Part shown: in pieces, positions 1 to 11,355 of the stretch | Layout of the letters: the number at the start of each line of letters is the position of its first letter | Numbering within the stretch: position 1 is the stretch's first letter | Origin: Heterobilharzia americana | Taxonomy: Eukaryota; Platyhelminthes; Trematoda; Strigeidida; Schistosomatidae | Assembly: GCA_944470555.2 (NCBI GenBank) | Contig: OX104127.1 | Coordinates: 156,897,276-156,961,275 of the forward strand | Length of the DNA stretch: 64,000 nt | Reading direction: 5' to 3' | Translations under genes and position numbers: made by a program | The notes under the pieces: generated by a model | Seen by the model: the letters and a program-made list of their open reading frames with translations, nothing else | Databases searched by the model: none | Told to the model about the DNA's origin: nothing

Positions 1-760
1 GACGAAATGCCAGGCACCATGATGCCACCAAGGCAATGCGGGGGGGGGTCTTCCGTGAGGGTCGGTTGGTATCAAATGAATTACCGGGCCAATGAGCAGG
101 GGAGATGGGGCCAGGTTGTGTATGGCCAGAAGGCGATACAGAGGAATGAGATGTCTGGAGAACTGTATGTACTTCAGAACCACCCTGGTGTCCGGATTGA
201 GCTAAACTAGCATCACGCTACAGGTTGACCAGTCGTTGATATTCTGCAGACATAACATTTAGCATCTGGACCGTGGCGTCGAAAGTGCAATCACGTGGGT
301 TCTGCGGTAAAATCATGTTACAGTATTGGTCGAGCTCGGTAGGGTCAAGCCTTTGAAGTAGGAGACGTACTGTCCAGGAATCATCTTAGCCATCAAAATC
401 CATTTTGACGTATTCTTCATAAATCCTGAACCAAACACTGTAAGTCTCATTGTCATCAGGATTGTGGTGAAATTCAGTGATGCTATTGGCGATGCCGTCA
501 ACTGAAGTATTAAAACTGGCGTAGTAGACGATGCTTCATTAACAGAAATTCTGGATTGTGGAAGTATCTCGATAATCCACATTTGTTTCTTGAGGAATTT
601 GTCCAACTTCAAAGAGTCCATTTCTGAATATCCTATTCCCGGTGCCACTGTTATGGTTTGGAAACTGCTGTTTGCTATGGCCATTAACGATGCACGGAAA
701 TCGACTGTCAGCTGCCAACATTCAATATATCGCAGAAAAGTATCTATGTAGAGGGCCAAA
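1..760 (-). pseudogene. Gypsy-type LTR retrotransposon gag remnant
   Basis: Read on the minus strand, this stretch gives a broken capsid-like reading frame. A segment near 480-410 reads EFHHNPDDNETYSVWF, followed by a run ending in RLLLQRLDPTELDQY and then MILPQNPRDCTFDATVQML near 330-260. This order (a W-F core, then 'L.P.E.D.Y', then 'ILP..PRD' and 'TV..L') is that of gag capsid proteins of flatworm gypsy-like elements. The frame is interrupted by stops and at least one shift, and the copy leaves the window at its 3' side. No protease, reverse transcriptase or LTR can be seen. It is a dead fragment; family placement is by recognition only. Confidence 0.55.
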
Positions 761-1329
761 ATCTATGCTTAAGTCTTTCCACCAAAAAGCATAAACGTAG
801 TGTTACGGTATCAAACGAAAAAGCTTACACAAATCGACTTTCGAGCTGTCAAGTCGTATCTAGTATGAAAAGTGGTTGTTGAATCAGAAATTCAGCTGCA
901 TAATTTGTTTATTACTACTGTTTATGCACCTAAAAGTACATCTGTGACTCCTTTTATCCAGGTGGAACAAATCAAAATGACTCATTTAACTGTCCATCCT
1001 TTAATCAAACTATTGGATTTAGAATCATGAAGGCTTGTTATGTTCCAGTGATATCCAAGATAGTCACCAAGACGAAAAATTTGCATCAGACTAATTCAGT
1101 AGGCTAAACTGGTCTATCCTCTTCGTTTGAGGCTCTCTGCCTCCCCCCGTCTAAATCACTACACCTCAGTTGCGTGTTCCAATAAACAGCAGAAGTAGAA
1201 AGAAAGAATCTAAGACTGAATGTCTATAATCTTAAATAATATGCTCTAGATTTTGTGTTCTGCAAATAACTTACATCAAATTTAAAGAAAGTAAGACTGT
1301 ATCTAGTTGATAGTAGCTGGAAATATTTA

Positions 1330-2640
1330 TACTTGACATCCTTAGTTTGCTAAGTATGTCTCACTGATTTCGATGCAGTTGTACACTCTGAGCTGGATTA
1401 TTTAATCGTGGATAACAAGCTTCTAAACATTCTCTGATATTCTTTGTATTTCCTGTATTCAAGACTGTTAAATTCATATCCACAGTTGTCTGTATGCATT
1501 GATATGAGCGAAGATATGTCATGACGTTTCATTACTAGTTGATATTCATGTAGACGAATGCAAAGAGGACAGCTGCTGTGTCCGATGTAGCTTCCTCCAC
1601 AGTTTCTGTAGTTCGCTTCGTAGATAATATCTGATTTGTCTACTTTTTGCTATTGTATCTTCTGGCCTACGTAACAGAGACTGAAAAGATTTTATGAGCT
1701 TGTGAGATACACAGATTCCATGAGGTTTCAATAATCTAGTCGTGATCTCGGAGATGTTCTTTATGTAGGGTAGGACAATCCATTTATTAGTTTTCGAGGT
1801 TGACCTCTTGGTTGATGACGAATTATGTAAACATCTTCTGATGAAGTTGTATGGATAGCCGTTCTTCCGGTAGATAGTCATCGAGTAGTTTTCTTCTTTT
1901 CTATCCAGGGTTGATGGACGCCACTGTGTTTTCACTCTTTTGAATGTTGGGTTGTTGCTATTGTAGTTAGGGATTTGATCCGTATGAGTTGGTTTTCGGT
2001 ATACTTCAGTTTTTAATTCCTCCGAATCCGTTCTAGTTTTCAAACATCTAGAAATACAAGTTTTTTTATTTGATTTCTCTTCAGTTGTGAAATTGATATC
2101 GTCAAAAATGTTGTTCATAAAATGGTAGGCGTTTTCCAATTCGTTTCTTTTAATGATGACAAACGTATCATCTATATATCGAACCCCAAGTTTTGGTTTG
2201 ATCAATGATAATACCACATTTTCTAGTCCCCGCGTTACTACTTCTGCAGTTAGTCATGATATAGGCGATATCGTTAGTGTTCACCTTGGTCTTTTTTAGG
2301 GTTTGTCATTAGTTTAAAATATCCTGTAAGTCATAAATCTATTAGTCCCATCAGGCTTGAACATTTTAGTCATACGTGTTCCGAGAGGTGTGGTATCATT
2401 GCTGAGAAGAAGAGTCATTATATCCTTAGCCAGTTTCGATTCAAATGAAGTGTATAGAGATGCAACATCGAAAGACACCATCAGTTCGTCGTTGTCAATA
2501 TGAATATGCTCGATCTTTTCGAAAAAGTATGTTGAAGAATTGATAGAGTGATTGCATGATTCAACCAAAACAGAAGTAAGTACTCACAGACAAGACCATT
2601 AGGACAAGCTACTAAATCAATTACGGAGATAACTTCATTG
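1330..2640 (-). mobile_element. Penelope-like element, RT plus GIY-YIG remnant
   Basis: The minus strand encodes a decayed Penelope-like polyprotein. Near 2,500 it reads MVSFDVASLYTS, the RT motif used by this class. The region 2,217-1,560 has the catalytic block RYIDDTFVI (near 2,190), then KTEVYRKPTHTD, then LPYIKNISE, the usual thumb-to-linker order. In a shifted frame at about 1,622-1,560 it reads NCGGSYIGHSS followed by RLHEY, which is the start of the GIY-YIG nuclease, and about 40 codons later HTDNCGYEFN. The 'MGSPIS' region near 2,270 is damaged and the N-terminal part is missing. PLEs integrate by target-primed reverse transcription using the GIY-YIG nick. This copy is inactive, with several frame breaks. 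Confidence 0.8.
1546..2217 (-). pseudogene. PLE RT palm-thumb reading frame (decayed)
   Basis: This is the longest open stretch of the element above, about 223 codons. It starts just before the catalytic RYIDDTF motif and carries the two aspartates expected in the RT palm. The last ~25 codons have slipped out of frame relative to the GIY-YIG domain, whose signature lies in another frame in the same DNA. There is no start codon that makes sense for an independent gene; it is an internal piece of a larger polyprotein. Confidence 0.7.
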
Positions 2641-3785
2641 CTCACTCCTTTCAGAAGTTTGTATTGATAATGAAGTCTAGAATGACAACGAAAGCTCTAC
2701 GATTCAACAGTCCACTTCAGAGAACTCAACCCTATCAAAATTATCCTTTTAAGCTACAAAGATTCTCCATCATCTCAAGATCTCACTAAAGGACAGATAC
2801 ATTCGAAGCCGTATCAAAGGGCTGAATAAATGTTACCTACAGAAAATACCAATTATTTCGATTTTATCTAAATGATACTGTTCAAAGTAAGAAAATTAAC
2901 TTATCACCTCCTACTTAGTTATTTGCCTGTCTTCCACTTAACTCATAGCTTATTAATATTCAGTGATGAGGAATCATATACAACGACGAAATAATTGTCC
3001 ACTCCTTCCAGATTTTCAGTGCTTTTCCAACTGATTTCAATTCTTGTTAAATGCCATCATGGGGAAGTTCCTTTTACATGTTTGTTCTAATCGTTTCATG
3101 TTTTGTTGCTTTTCATTGAGGAATTAAATCAAAATATCCTTTTGTAGAGTTGTACGTTATTCTAATTGTCTGCTTATATATTACTGCCTATACTTTTCGA
3201 TAAAATAACCATCTAAAACAATAGCTAAGTTTTCAAATACCAGAGTTTTAAAGTTGGAACACATTTTACACAATAGTCGACGTTTTCAAGTGAAACCATA
3301 TTCAAATGATATATAAAACAAAACAAAACTATTACAACTTCCCACGGTAAATCCTTTTATGTACATGATTTAAAGATGATTGTATTATTGAAGCTACTAG
3401 GTCACGAATCGTTATTGAAGTTTCATTTGATATCCCTTCACTAAAATTAAATCATGCATAGTAATAAGCTTAAAGCAGAACAGTTAAAGTAACTTGTATG
3501 CCAACATTTACATAATTAATAACAATAATAATAATATTATAATTCTTGTTGCATGTGAATAGCCTAAATTCTTGGCATATATAAATTCAATAGTGAATTT
3601 ACCTGTAACATAGAAAGTGAGCTAGCAGTGTTGTGTAACAAGATTAGAAAATATAAGATAAAAGTTTAGAGACTAACGGCTATAAGAAACTATTCTATTC
3701 GAATCGTTACTTAGACTTCAAAGCTTCTCATCGCATCTAAGTTAAAGTAGGTTTATTTAAACACCTAAATGATAGGGTGGTAAAG
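2641..3785. other. AT-rich stretch, nothing recognised
   Basis: No coding pattern, tRNA-like head or known repeat could be recognised. The 5' part may be the strongly decayed N-terminal portion of the neighbouring PLE, but no motif survives to support that. Confidence 0.3.
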
Positions 3786-3789
3786 CTTA

Positions 3790-4810
3790 TTAGTAGACCA
3801 GAAAATCTACAAAAATTAGGAACATCGAGAATACCTTACGTCTCAATAATTACCCATCTAAATTTATAAATAAATTCATAAGAAATCGAAAGAAAGATAT
3901 TAGGAGTAGTAGTATCAGTAGTATAAGTAGTAGGAATACAGGTATTAACAATAATAATAATAATAATCCTATTATTATTACTAATAGTGGTGACAATGTT
4001 GAGAGAGAATTCAATGCATCTGTTGTGTTATCATACAAGGAAGGCACCGAAGAAGTATTACGAAGAATTCTCAATTACGCTGGGAGTACAATGGCATTTA
4101 AACCAACAAACTTGCTTTATAGATTAAACGATCCTATTGATGAAATTATGTAAAATAATCTGGTTTATCAAATCCCTTGCAATGATTGTGAGGTGAAATA
4201 CATCGGACAAACTAGTTGATTAGAATAGTAGAGAACAAAAATTCAGTTAAATCAAGCTTAGTAGATCCTAATAATGAGATTGAAGTGAAATAAAACTCTG
4301 GTTCAGCAGTTGGACCTCAGAGGTCAGCTGGTAGAGCACCGGGTCGGTAACCCGGTGGTCGCTGGTTCGAATCGGGTCATGGTTCAGATTCTCATTTCAC
4401 CTTCAATCACCACCCAGTATAGACCCTAACAAGATAAGAAATTTAGAAAATAGCTCGACTATAACGATGCACGTAGTCACACACAATCATACAGTAGGGT
4501 GGGATAGAGGGAGAGATTGATAACCGAATCTTTGTTTGTCGAACTAACACCAAATATATGCAATCGAAATGATTCTGACCCTTTCCTAGACATATGGGAA
4601 ATTCTACTACCTTTGTCATCACACAGTACGAGGTGAAATTAGGACTATATAAACTCTGTCTCAAAGCTGTGCAGTTGGTTACCTGATATGAATTTGGATA
4701 ATAAATTGTGTCCAAAACGTCATCTAGTAAATGATACTTTTTTTCCAATGTATGGCATTTTTAATAGACGAACAAAAATGGAATAACAATAGACCATAGT
4801 TTTCAGTATA
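3790..4810 (+). mobile_element. Penelope-like element 3' fragment (GIY-YIG end)
   Basis: This is the C-terminal part of a PLE. At about 4,090-4,135 the plus strand reads AFKPTNLLYRLNDPIDEIM, a stop, then at about 4,154-4,216 NNLVYQIPCNDCEVKYIGQT, a clear GIY-YIG start (YQIPC..C...YIG.T). The upstream linker carries an (AAT)n expansion at about 3,946-3,975. The downstream 3' region (4,470-4,740) is shared with the copies at 11,835-12,555 (plus) and 28,170-28,515 (minus), so these belong to one subfamily. It is 5'-truncated and has an in-frame stop. Confidence 0.75.
4310..4425 (+). repeat. tRNA-derived SINE, fourth family (no ribozyme)
   Basis: A tRNA-like head has a D-arm-like AGCTGGTAGAGCA, an anticodon-like stem (CCGGG/CCCGG around 4,342-4,360) and a B box GGTTCGAATC near 4,365. 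The acceptor stem does not close, so it is not a working tRNA. The body ends TTTCACCTTCAATCACCACC, which recurs on the minus strand at 27,240-27,345. It lies within the PLE 3' fragment. Confidence 0.6.
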
Positions 4811-4819
4811 ATTGTTTTT

Positions 4820-5015
4820 ATATCATACCGTCATTGATTGGACCGAATTGATCGGTCTCTATTGGCATATGGGCTCCTGTGCGGATGCGTCGATATTGCC
4901 AGTGTTCTAATTATGTTAATGATGGATAGTGGTTAGCAGTGGAATCCAGGATGCGCATTTCGTCCTATTTGGGACTCACCAGCTGGATGTACCTGCTTCC
5001 CAGTGACTCCCGTGC
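4820..5015 (-). repeat. Sm-alpha-type SINE, 3' part with decayed hammerhead
   Basis: On the minus strand the ribozyme region reads CATCCAG then CTGGTGAGTCCC, loop, GGACGAAATGCG, then CTGGATTCCACTGCT. The first core box is CTGGTGA instead of CTGANGA, so a conserved A is lost and self-cleavage is unlikely. The usual tail (ATATGCCAATAGAG, then a TCCAAT end) follows at 4,900-4,820. The tRNA head is missing. Confidence 0.7.
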
Positions 5016-5405
5016 AACCAATTTCATGTTGTCTAGTCATGACTGCAGACCGAATTCTATCGATCATATTTGCAACGTGTCAACCAAGCTAGAAAGCTGA
5101 GCATCGTAGTACACATTAGTAGATGTTAGTTGGTTGGAGGCAATCGGCACGAAGCCCTGCTCAACCTAGGTTTCGTGCTTTTACGCACTCGTCAGCAAGG
5201 CGTATCCACAACCTCGACGGAACTGATGTCCCACCTGAGATTTGAACCCCCTTCTCCAACTAACTAACTAACTAACATCTACTAATGTGTACCACGATGC
5301 TGAGCTTCTAGCTTGGTGACACATTGCAAATATGATGGATGGGATTTGGTCTACACTCAGTACTAGACAACATGGCTTCCTGCCAATTGCCTCCAATCAA
5401 CTAAC
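5016..5405. repeat. Inverted pair of family-2 hammerhead SINEs (copy A)
   Basis: The left half is a minus-strand family-2 unit: 3' body (5,020-5,130), a ribozyme region (5,140-5,210) and a tRNA-like head cut off at the B box (near 5,250). The right half (5,260-5,405) is the same body on the plus strand without head or ribozyme. The two bodies form ~110-bp inverted arms. The ribozyme keeps CTGACGA, a perfect GTGC/GCAC stem and GAAA, but three extra bases after the GTT disrupt stem I. A nearly identical composite lies at 18,440-18,820. Confidence 0.75.
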
Positions 5406-6404
5406 AAAACAGCACTTTATTTACGATCGATAAGTCTGTTTTACATAAGAAATAAAGATATCTAGATTTTGGATAGGTTTAACATTTTTGAAACTATGCC
5501 ACTGTCTTCATCGTCAGTAATCCATATGAGACAAATATCATTTAAATGATATCAGTGAAGTTTCCCCTCGTGACCCTGTTAAAGTTATTAAGAACCTTCT
5601 AAGATAAGTCCACGTATTTTCGATGTTGTTCACATGTAATTCAGTTTTCCGATCAACGAAGTGCATTTCATGAACAGTAACTTGATGAGACTAGCGCATT
5701 TCAGATAGAGTCATATATAACTTCCAAACATCTCTGTATATTATGGTACACAGTGTTATGAATTTCTGCATAACTGTTAGAATAGATTGTTTTGATGTAT
5801 CCTCTATCGAATAGAAACATCATTTCTTCGTATTTTGGTCGTATATACCAAGAATCTGTTGTTTGGCAAGCCGCATGTATGTATATTGAGTTAAGTTATA
5901 ACTTACCCAGTTCTGTTTAAGTCAGCTTCCTAGGTTATAGTTAAGTTTTCAACCAAGACATTCAGCTGTTTTACATACAACCTGTAACATAATCTTCATC
6001 ATAATTCATCCAAGATTTATGAAGTCGTAACAACACAGTAAACGGATGTAATGAATACTTTGAATAAATCACTTCTAATCGTGATTTGTTTTACACAAGG
6101 TTACTACCATTTAACTATTGAGATATTAAGTGTTAAATTTTGCTGTAGAGAAGTGAAATCTATACAGTTATCGGATACATTAATGTTCTTAAAAAGATTA
6201 TATTTCTTTGAGAGTAAAATATATGACGTTTTGAACTGAACCATTTCCCCTTTCAATTATATCGATGACAAACAGGATATTGTACTAGATAAGCGTTATG
6301 TATACATGCGGGAATGTATAAGGTCACCCTAATGTAACCTTATTTAACTTCAAAAGTCTCATTTTACAAACTATAATAATCATTTGTACAATAAAAGCAG
6401 AGTA
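5406..6404. other. No feature recognised
   Basis: AT-rich sequence between repeats. A 62-codon open stretch at 6,051-6,239 has no recognisable motif or splice context, and I do not call it a gene. Confidence 0.3.
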
Positions 6405-7665
6405 AATCATGTGCAGACCAAATTATAATGCTTCGCGTCATCATAGAACAGAGCATTGAGTTGCAGTCAACCCTCTACCTCAACTTCATCGACTTTGAGA
6501 AGGCCATTGATAGCATCGACCGACAAGTAATTTGGCAACTGCTTCAACACTACGGAATACCACAAACTTTTCTCAACCTCATTCAACAACTATATGAAGA
6601 CGCCACATGCGAAGTGATTCACAATGGGAAGCTTAGTGATGCCTTTCAAGTGAAGTGAAGACAGGAGTGAAACAAGGCTGTCTACAATCACCTATGATCT
6701 TCCTGATTGTGGCGGACTGGATCATGCAACAAATAGTGAGGAGTGAGAAGACGAGGATACGCTGGGCCACGGAAAAGAACCAGAAGATTTGGATTTTGCT
6801 GATGACTTGTGTCTAATGTCACACAAACTTGAAGATCTACAGGCGAAAACTAACAAGTTGACAGAAGAGGCGGGGCAGTGCAGCGAAGACGGGATTTCAA
6901 GGGAACGTAGAGAAGACAGAAGTGATGAAGATACCCAACCAACGACACCATCAACAACAACAAGCTCCAAGCACCATCAATGGGAGAAACTTAAAGGAAG
7001 TAGTTTCTTTCACCTATCTAGGCAGCACCATTTCAACTACAGGCAGCACAGACGAGGACGTCAAAGCAGCCAGGATTGGAAAAGCAAGACAAGCAGGCGT
7101 TCATTAACCTGAAACCAGTGTGGAGATCTTCTACACTCCGCATAAAGTGTGGACAACATCCGGATTTTCAACAACAACTCAGTCAAGTCAGTGCTTCTAT
7201 GTGATGGTTGAGAAACTTGGTGCATTACTAAAGTGATTTCCAACAAAGTACAGACATTGTTGAACAACTGCCGCCTACGCTGGCTCGTTACTGAACATAG
7301 ATCAGATGGCCAGACTAATAAGAATAAGCAACTAGGAACTGTGGCTGGCTGTCAACGAACCGACCAACAACCTATCGCTGAACAAATATGCACTGTAAGG
7401 AAGTGGAGGTGGATTGTATTGGGCATACACTGAGAAGGCTGACTGAGGAGATCAGGCGCCAGGCCCTCAAATGGAACCCTCATGGGAAGCGACGAGTTGG
7501 ACGTCGGAGGGTGACATGGAGGAGATCGTGCGAGGAGTAAATGAGAGCTTGTGGGCTGTCGTGGAGCCAAGTTTAAAAGATTGCAGAGAAGAGAGTGGAA
7601 TTGAGACATGCTACTGAAGCCTTATGTCCCATTAGGAACCCAATGGACAAACAATAATAATAAAA
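6405..7665 (+). mobile_element. RTE-clade (SR2-like) non-LTR retrotransposon, 5'-truncated
   Basis: The copy begins inside the reverse transcriptase. Near 6,440 it reads IIEQSIELQSTLYLNFIDFE, followed by DRQVIWQLLQHYGIP (RT motif A region), a damaged VKQGCLQSPMIFL near 6,670, and DFADDLCLMS near 6,795 carrying the catalytic FADD. The 3' end has the conserved C-terminal zone and finishes in a short (AAT)n tail at about 7,655-7,665, the usual RTE ending. Stops and shifts break the frame (for example after QVK at 6,656). The same family appears at 16.1, 29.7, 31.3, 53.1 and 59.8 kb, all on the minus strand. Confidence 0.85.
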
Positions 7666-7704
7666 TATACAATATATGGACTTAGGAAATATCAATAAAT
7701 TTAC

Positions 7705-7963
7705 CGCATTATATCACAATAAAGTGGATCACTTCTGAAGCTTTTATCATTAATAATATCAGTTTTTATCCTGTTAACATTAAGTTTTTGTACTTCATTC
7801 AGAGCTGTTTCAATAACTGAATCAACAAATGGTTTTATTATGTTAGCTGCTTCATTTGAAGTTTCATTTTGATACATTTTTCCCTTTCTATCTTCAAATA
7901 AATCCTGAAGAAGAAAAGAAACCTTGTGTATAGAAAAGCGAAACAGATCATCTTTTCTTTCAA
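7705..7963 (-). CDS. Internal exon of an unidentified host gene
   Basis: A 259-bp open stretch on the minus strand has both splice signals. The upstream acceptor is a pyrimidine-rich run ending TTTCATATTTTAG at 7,964, and the donor is GCG|GTAAAT at 7,704. It reads ..ERKDDLFRFSIHKVSFLLQD.. to ..SDPLYCDIM, about 86 codons, entering with two bases and leaving with two bases of split codons. The composition is charged with no membrane segment; the middle (ETSNEAANIIKPF, then VIETALNEVQ) looks helical. It contains no retroelement motif. I do not recognise the family and could not find partner exons with matching phase. The open frame extends upstream into a ribozyme SINE, which supports the acceptor as the true border. 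Confidence 0.5.
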
Positions 7964-7984
7964 CTAAAATATGAAAAACTTGAA

Positions 7985-8145
7985 GATTCCATGTTCGATT
8001 CCTGACAGCGTTATGGGTGCACACTGCTGAGGAGTGACATCCTAAGGACGAAACAGCTTTCCCATGCTCTCAGGTTTTCATTAGTTCTCCAACTGATATC
8101 AGTCCATGGTGAATACTTACTTCAAAGAATATACATCATAAATGC
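7985..8145 (+). repeat. Family-3 hammerhead SINE, partial
   Basis: A B-box-like GTTCGATTCC (near 8,001) is followed by GGGTGCACACTG, CTGAGGAG, then GGACGAAACAGC and a tail CTCCAACTGATATCAGTC. The core boxes CTGAGGA and GAAA survive, but stem II and the 3' strand of stem I have mismatches, so the ribozyme is probably weak or dead. The tRNA head is truncated upstream. It lies immediately upstream of the exon at 7,705-7,963. Confidence 0.6.
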
Positions 8146-9130
8146 TGAAACTGCAGGAGTGGGGAAACAATCCTATTATATAACTAAGCTTATTTCATCA
8201 TGCATCCAACCAATTGGAAATCATTTTTCAACAAAACAGACGATTTATTGCCTTGTCATTAAATGTGAAGAGAAAAAAAGGTAGATGTTTCCTTTTATTT
8301 ATTTATAATTCAAATTAGTTGAGAAAGTAATGCAACTGATTACGTAACAAGTTGATCATCACAACTACGCACTAGATAATATCAGATAAAAAGAACGATA
8401 ATAGGGTTTTTTAATCTTCTATAATTATAGCGCATATTATTCAAAATAGCAAACTGATGTATATTCCATTGTTCAATGGCTACTTCATGATTTTTTTTTC
8501 TTTCTGTTGATACTTTCTAAACTTCCATGGTTTATTTCGATATCTGAAAGAGACAAGTCAAACTTGTAATCAATGTCACTTACAGGAGCGTATTATTGAA
8601 AAATATAAATAAAATAAGCAAACAAAGTGAAACATAGCTCTTTTATGAAACATTATACATGATATTACAAAGTATCCTGACTAACAATGAACCGGATGAT
8701 TTGGAAAAACTTGGACACCGACTTAGTATGATTCATCATATAAGGCGTATTTTACTTGTGTACAATTCCAGCTTAGTATGCTCATAGGTTGATGATAAGA
8801 AAATTACTTTCTATCTTTAAAAGACGCTTGACTGAATAAAGAAGATTCCTTTCAATAACTACTACTACTTGAGGTCCAACAGTTATATCGCACAGTTGGA
8901 GAATTCTCTTTCAAGGATTCTTATGTGAATGAATGAAACTCAATTCATAATAATTGATCATACAAACGATCATCTGATTGCAACTTCAATCCAACAATTT
9001 TAATCTATTTATCTGAAGTTGTATTATTAACCAGATAACGTTTTGGATATCATTTCTTATCATTTTGTTCATCTCAGATAGCTATGATCTCGCAGATTTG
9101 TGTACGATGATTGAAAAAGAAATGAAAATT
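8146..9130. other. No feature recognised apart from a short repeat
   Basis: AT-rich. A piece near 8,825-8,865 (AAGATTCCTTTCAATAACTA) is also found at 13,850-13,880, so at least that part is an unnamed low-copy repeat. No gene is seen. Confidence 0.3.
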
Positions 9131-9134
9131 TGGG

Positions 9135-9245
9135 CTATGGAAGTCGAGTTTCATAGCCTAAGTGGTAGGGCACAGCCACATCGAATCCGACTGCAGTCCA
9201 GATTTTTATTTTATCCTAAATCATCACCCATAATGCATAATTTAC
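9135..9245 (+). repeat. Decayed tRNA-like SINE head
   Basis: The sequence ATAGCCTAAGTGGTAGGGCAC resembles a tRNA D-arm/A box, and ATCGAATCCGA resembles a B box 20 bases later. The body ends AAATCATCACCCA, like the fourth SINE family at 4,310. It is weakly preserved. Confidence 0.4.
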
Positions 9246-9383
9246 TGCCCATATTCATATCAAGTAAATAACTTCACAATTTTCAAAAATGATTTAGATT
9301 GAAGTCTATCAATCTAGATTCACTTACGCTTTCGCGCTCAAACAGTTTGATTGGCCATGGTCGACCATTTTGGCCTATTTATT

Positions 9384-10013
9384 ACTCTTTTATTCCATGG
9401 CTTTTCATCAGCTGCAAACAGACTGCAGTTGAAATCAATTATCACCAGTAATAATGGAATAACACACTTCAAACACGCAAAAATAAATAGAGATTTGAAA
9501 TCTAGGATTAACAATAGAGTAGTGAATTAGTCAAGGAAACACAGGAGTAATAGTGACATATCTTAGTCAAAACCTAAAACTATTTATATGTGATGAGATA
9601 GAAAATTCTGGAGCTGTGGAGTGGGGGAATAACAAACGAAAATCAGTGTAAAAGAAGGGACTGTTTAAGGGCTAATAGGTCACGTAATTACATGAAAAAC
9701 TTGAAAATCGTTAAGCGATTAATATTCAGCAAGTAATTAATGAAGAGATGATGCAATCAGAAGAAAAGGGAAGACTGTACACATAAACATGCAAAAAACT
9801 ATATACATTTACCAAGGTGAAAGAAAGGTTAATTACAGTCACTTTCTGAGAACATGGGTCAGGTTGAAAATGTTTGATAGCGAGAGCTTCCGCAAACCGT
9901 AACATACATGGTGTTTTTTTGTTTGTTGATTATTGTGAAAGATTGAGAAACATCGATTTGATGTCCTGTTTTCATCAGTTGCCTGGTGATTGAGCTATTA
10001 AACACCTTTCTAC
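9384..10013 (-). repeat. Left inverted arm (pseudo-LTR) of the PLE
   Basis: Reverse complement of 11,204-11,834. The inner border is the CACCTTTCTAC motif ending at 10,013. The outer border is where identity fades near 9,384-9,394. It carries the PLE C-terminal codons on the minus strand. Confidence 0.85.
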
Positions 10014-11355
10014 GACTATTCTTCATGTGCGGCCTTCCAAAAATCCATAAGTCCAGACCATATTGTCCATGATAAATTCACCTCATCATAAATTCGCTCT
10101 TTAGTTAGCAAAAGATTGGAACCCATCAGAGAAACTCTCGCAAATCACAGCTAGAAGGATATATTCCCACTCTCTGAAGAACTGGATAGATTAGATATCT
10201 CAGATAAATTCATGGTATCATTTGATGTTTCCCCATTGTTTACGAACATACCAGTGAATGAAACGATAGACATAACCTGTCAAAAGTCTGATCTACTACC
10301 ATTGCTGAAAACAGAATTTAAACAAGTACTGCTCTTCTGTACAAAAGGTGCCCAGTTCCAGTTTAATAATCGACCATAATGTGAAAGTGATGGAGTGGCT
10401 ATGGGTTCACCACTAGGACCTATCCTAGCTGATGTATTCATGGCTCATCTCAATCGAACAAGTCTGAACGCTGCGATCAAGGAAACGCCACATTACTGCA
10501 GGTATGTCGATGATACTTTCATCGTTTGTGATAATGTGAATCATGAGTCCAAGCTGTTCGACACCTTCAATCAAGCTCATCCAAATATTAATGTTACAAC
10601 GGAATGTGAAAATGAGGACAGATTCAAATGTTTTGGACCTAAGGATAAGACGGAGATGTGATGGTACAGTTGAAGAAACTATCCACAGAAAAGATAAGTG
10701 GTCAGTGCCTTCACTACTATAGCTTATTTCCTGTCAGCTATAAGCGTCGTTTAGTCAGGACGCCATTAACTAGAATAAAAAGACTATGCTGTGAAGATAG
10801 ACAAGAAGAGGAATTTCGGGATGATTGAGAAAGCTCTTATAGAGAATGGATATCTGAAGAAATCTTGAAGAATGGAAAAAATCTTATTGAGACCAAAACA
10901 TCCAACTGTTGATAAGAAGCCTGTTTTCCTTCGCTTAGCACTCAAAGGTGACGAGACATCTGAAAGAATAGACAGAAGAATAAAAGCTGCACTGGAAAGA
11001 AGCTTCCCTACTGCCAAAATGTTCTCAGTTTACAATGTATTATGCACAATAACAGTCGAAAGTAGACAAATACCCATCTCACGTTATCTGCAACTGCGTA
11101 ATTCAGTTCACTTGTGCTTGTAAAAGCAAGTACATACGATGGACTGAAAGAAGGGCGTCTACTCAATTTTATGAGAATATTCCAAGAAATTCGTGTCTAA
11201 ATGGTAGAAAGGTGTTTAATAGCTCAATCGCCAGGCAACTGATGAAAACAGGACATCAAATCGATGTTTCTCAATCTTTCACAATAATCAACAAACAAAA
11301 AAACACCATGTATGTTACGGTTTGCGGAAGCTCTCGCTATCAAACATTTTCAACC
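10014..11355 (+). pseudogene. PLE reverse transcriptase / GIY-YIG reading frame
   Basis: Translation in shifting frames gives GLPKIHKSRP at 10,030, then MVSFDVSPLFTNIPVNETID at 10,212, GVAMGSPLGPILADVFMAHL at 10,393, and CRYVDDTFIVCDN near 10,498 with both catalytic aspartates. The thumb follows at 10,872 (LRPKHPTVDKKPVFLRLALK). The GIY-YIG part is damaged at CACKSKYIRWTE (11,115), where the YIG is lost, but its C-terminus SIARQLMKTGHQIDVSQSF (11,223) is intact and is shared with the arms. Single-base shifts and stops (for example after KTEM at 10,661) make it non-functional. The RT core is better preserved than that of the copy at 1.3-2.6 kb, so this insertion is probably younger. Confidence 0.8.

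Noticed and set aside
4310..4385. Functional tRNA gene
   Set aside because: Anticodon-like stem and B box are present, but the acceptor stem does not pair, position 33 is not T, and the sequence continues into a repeated SINE body.
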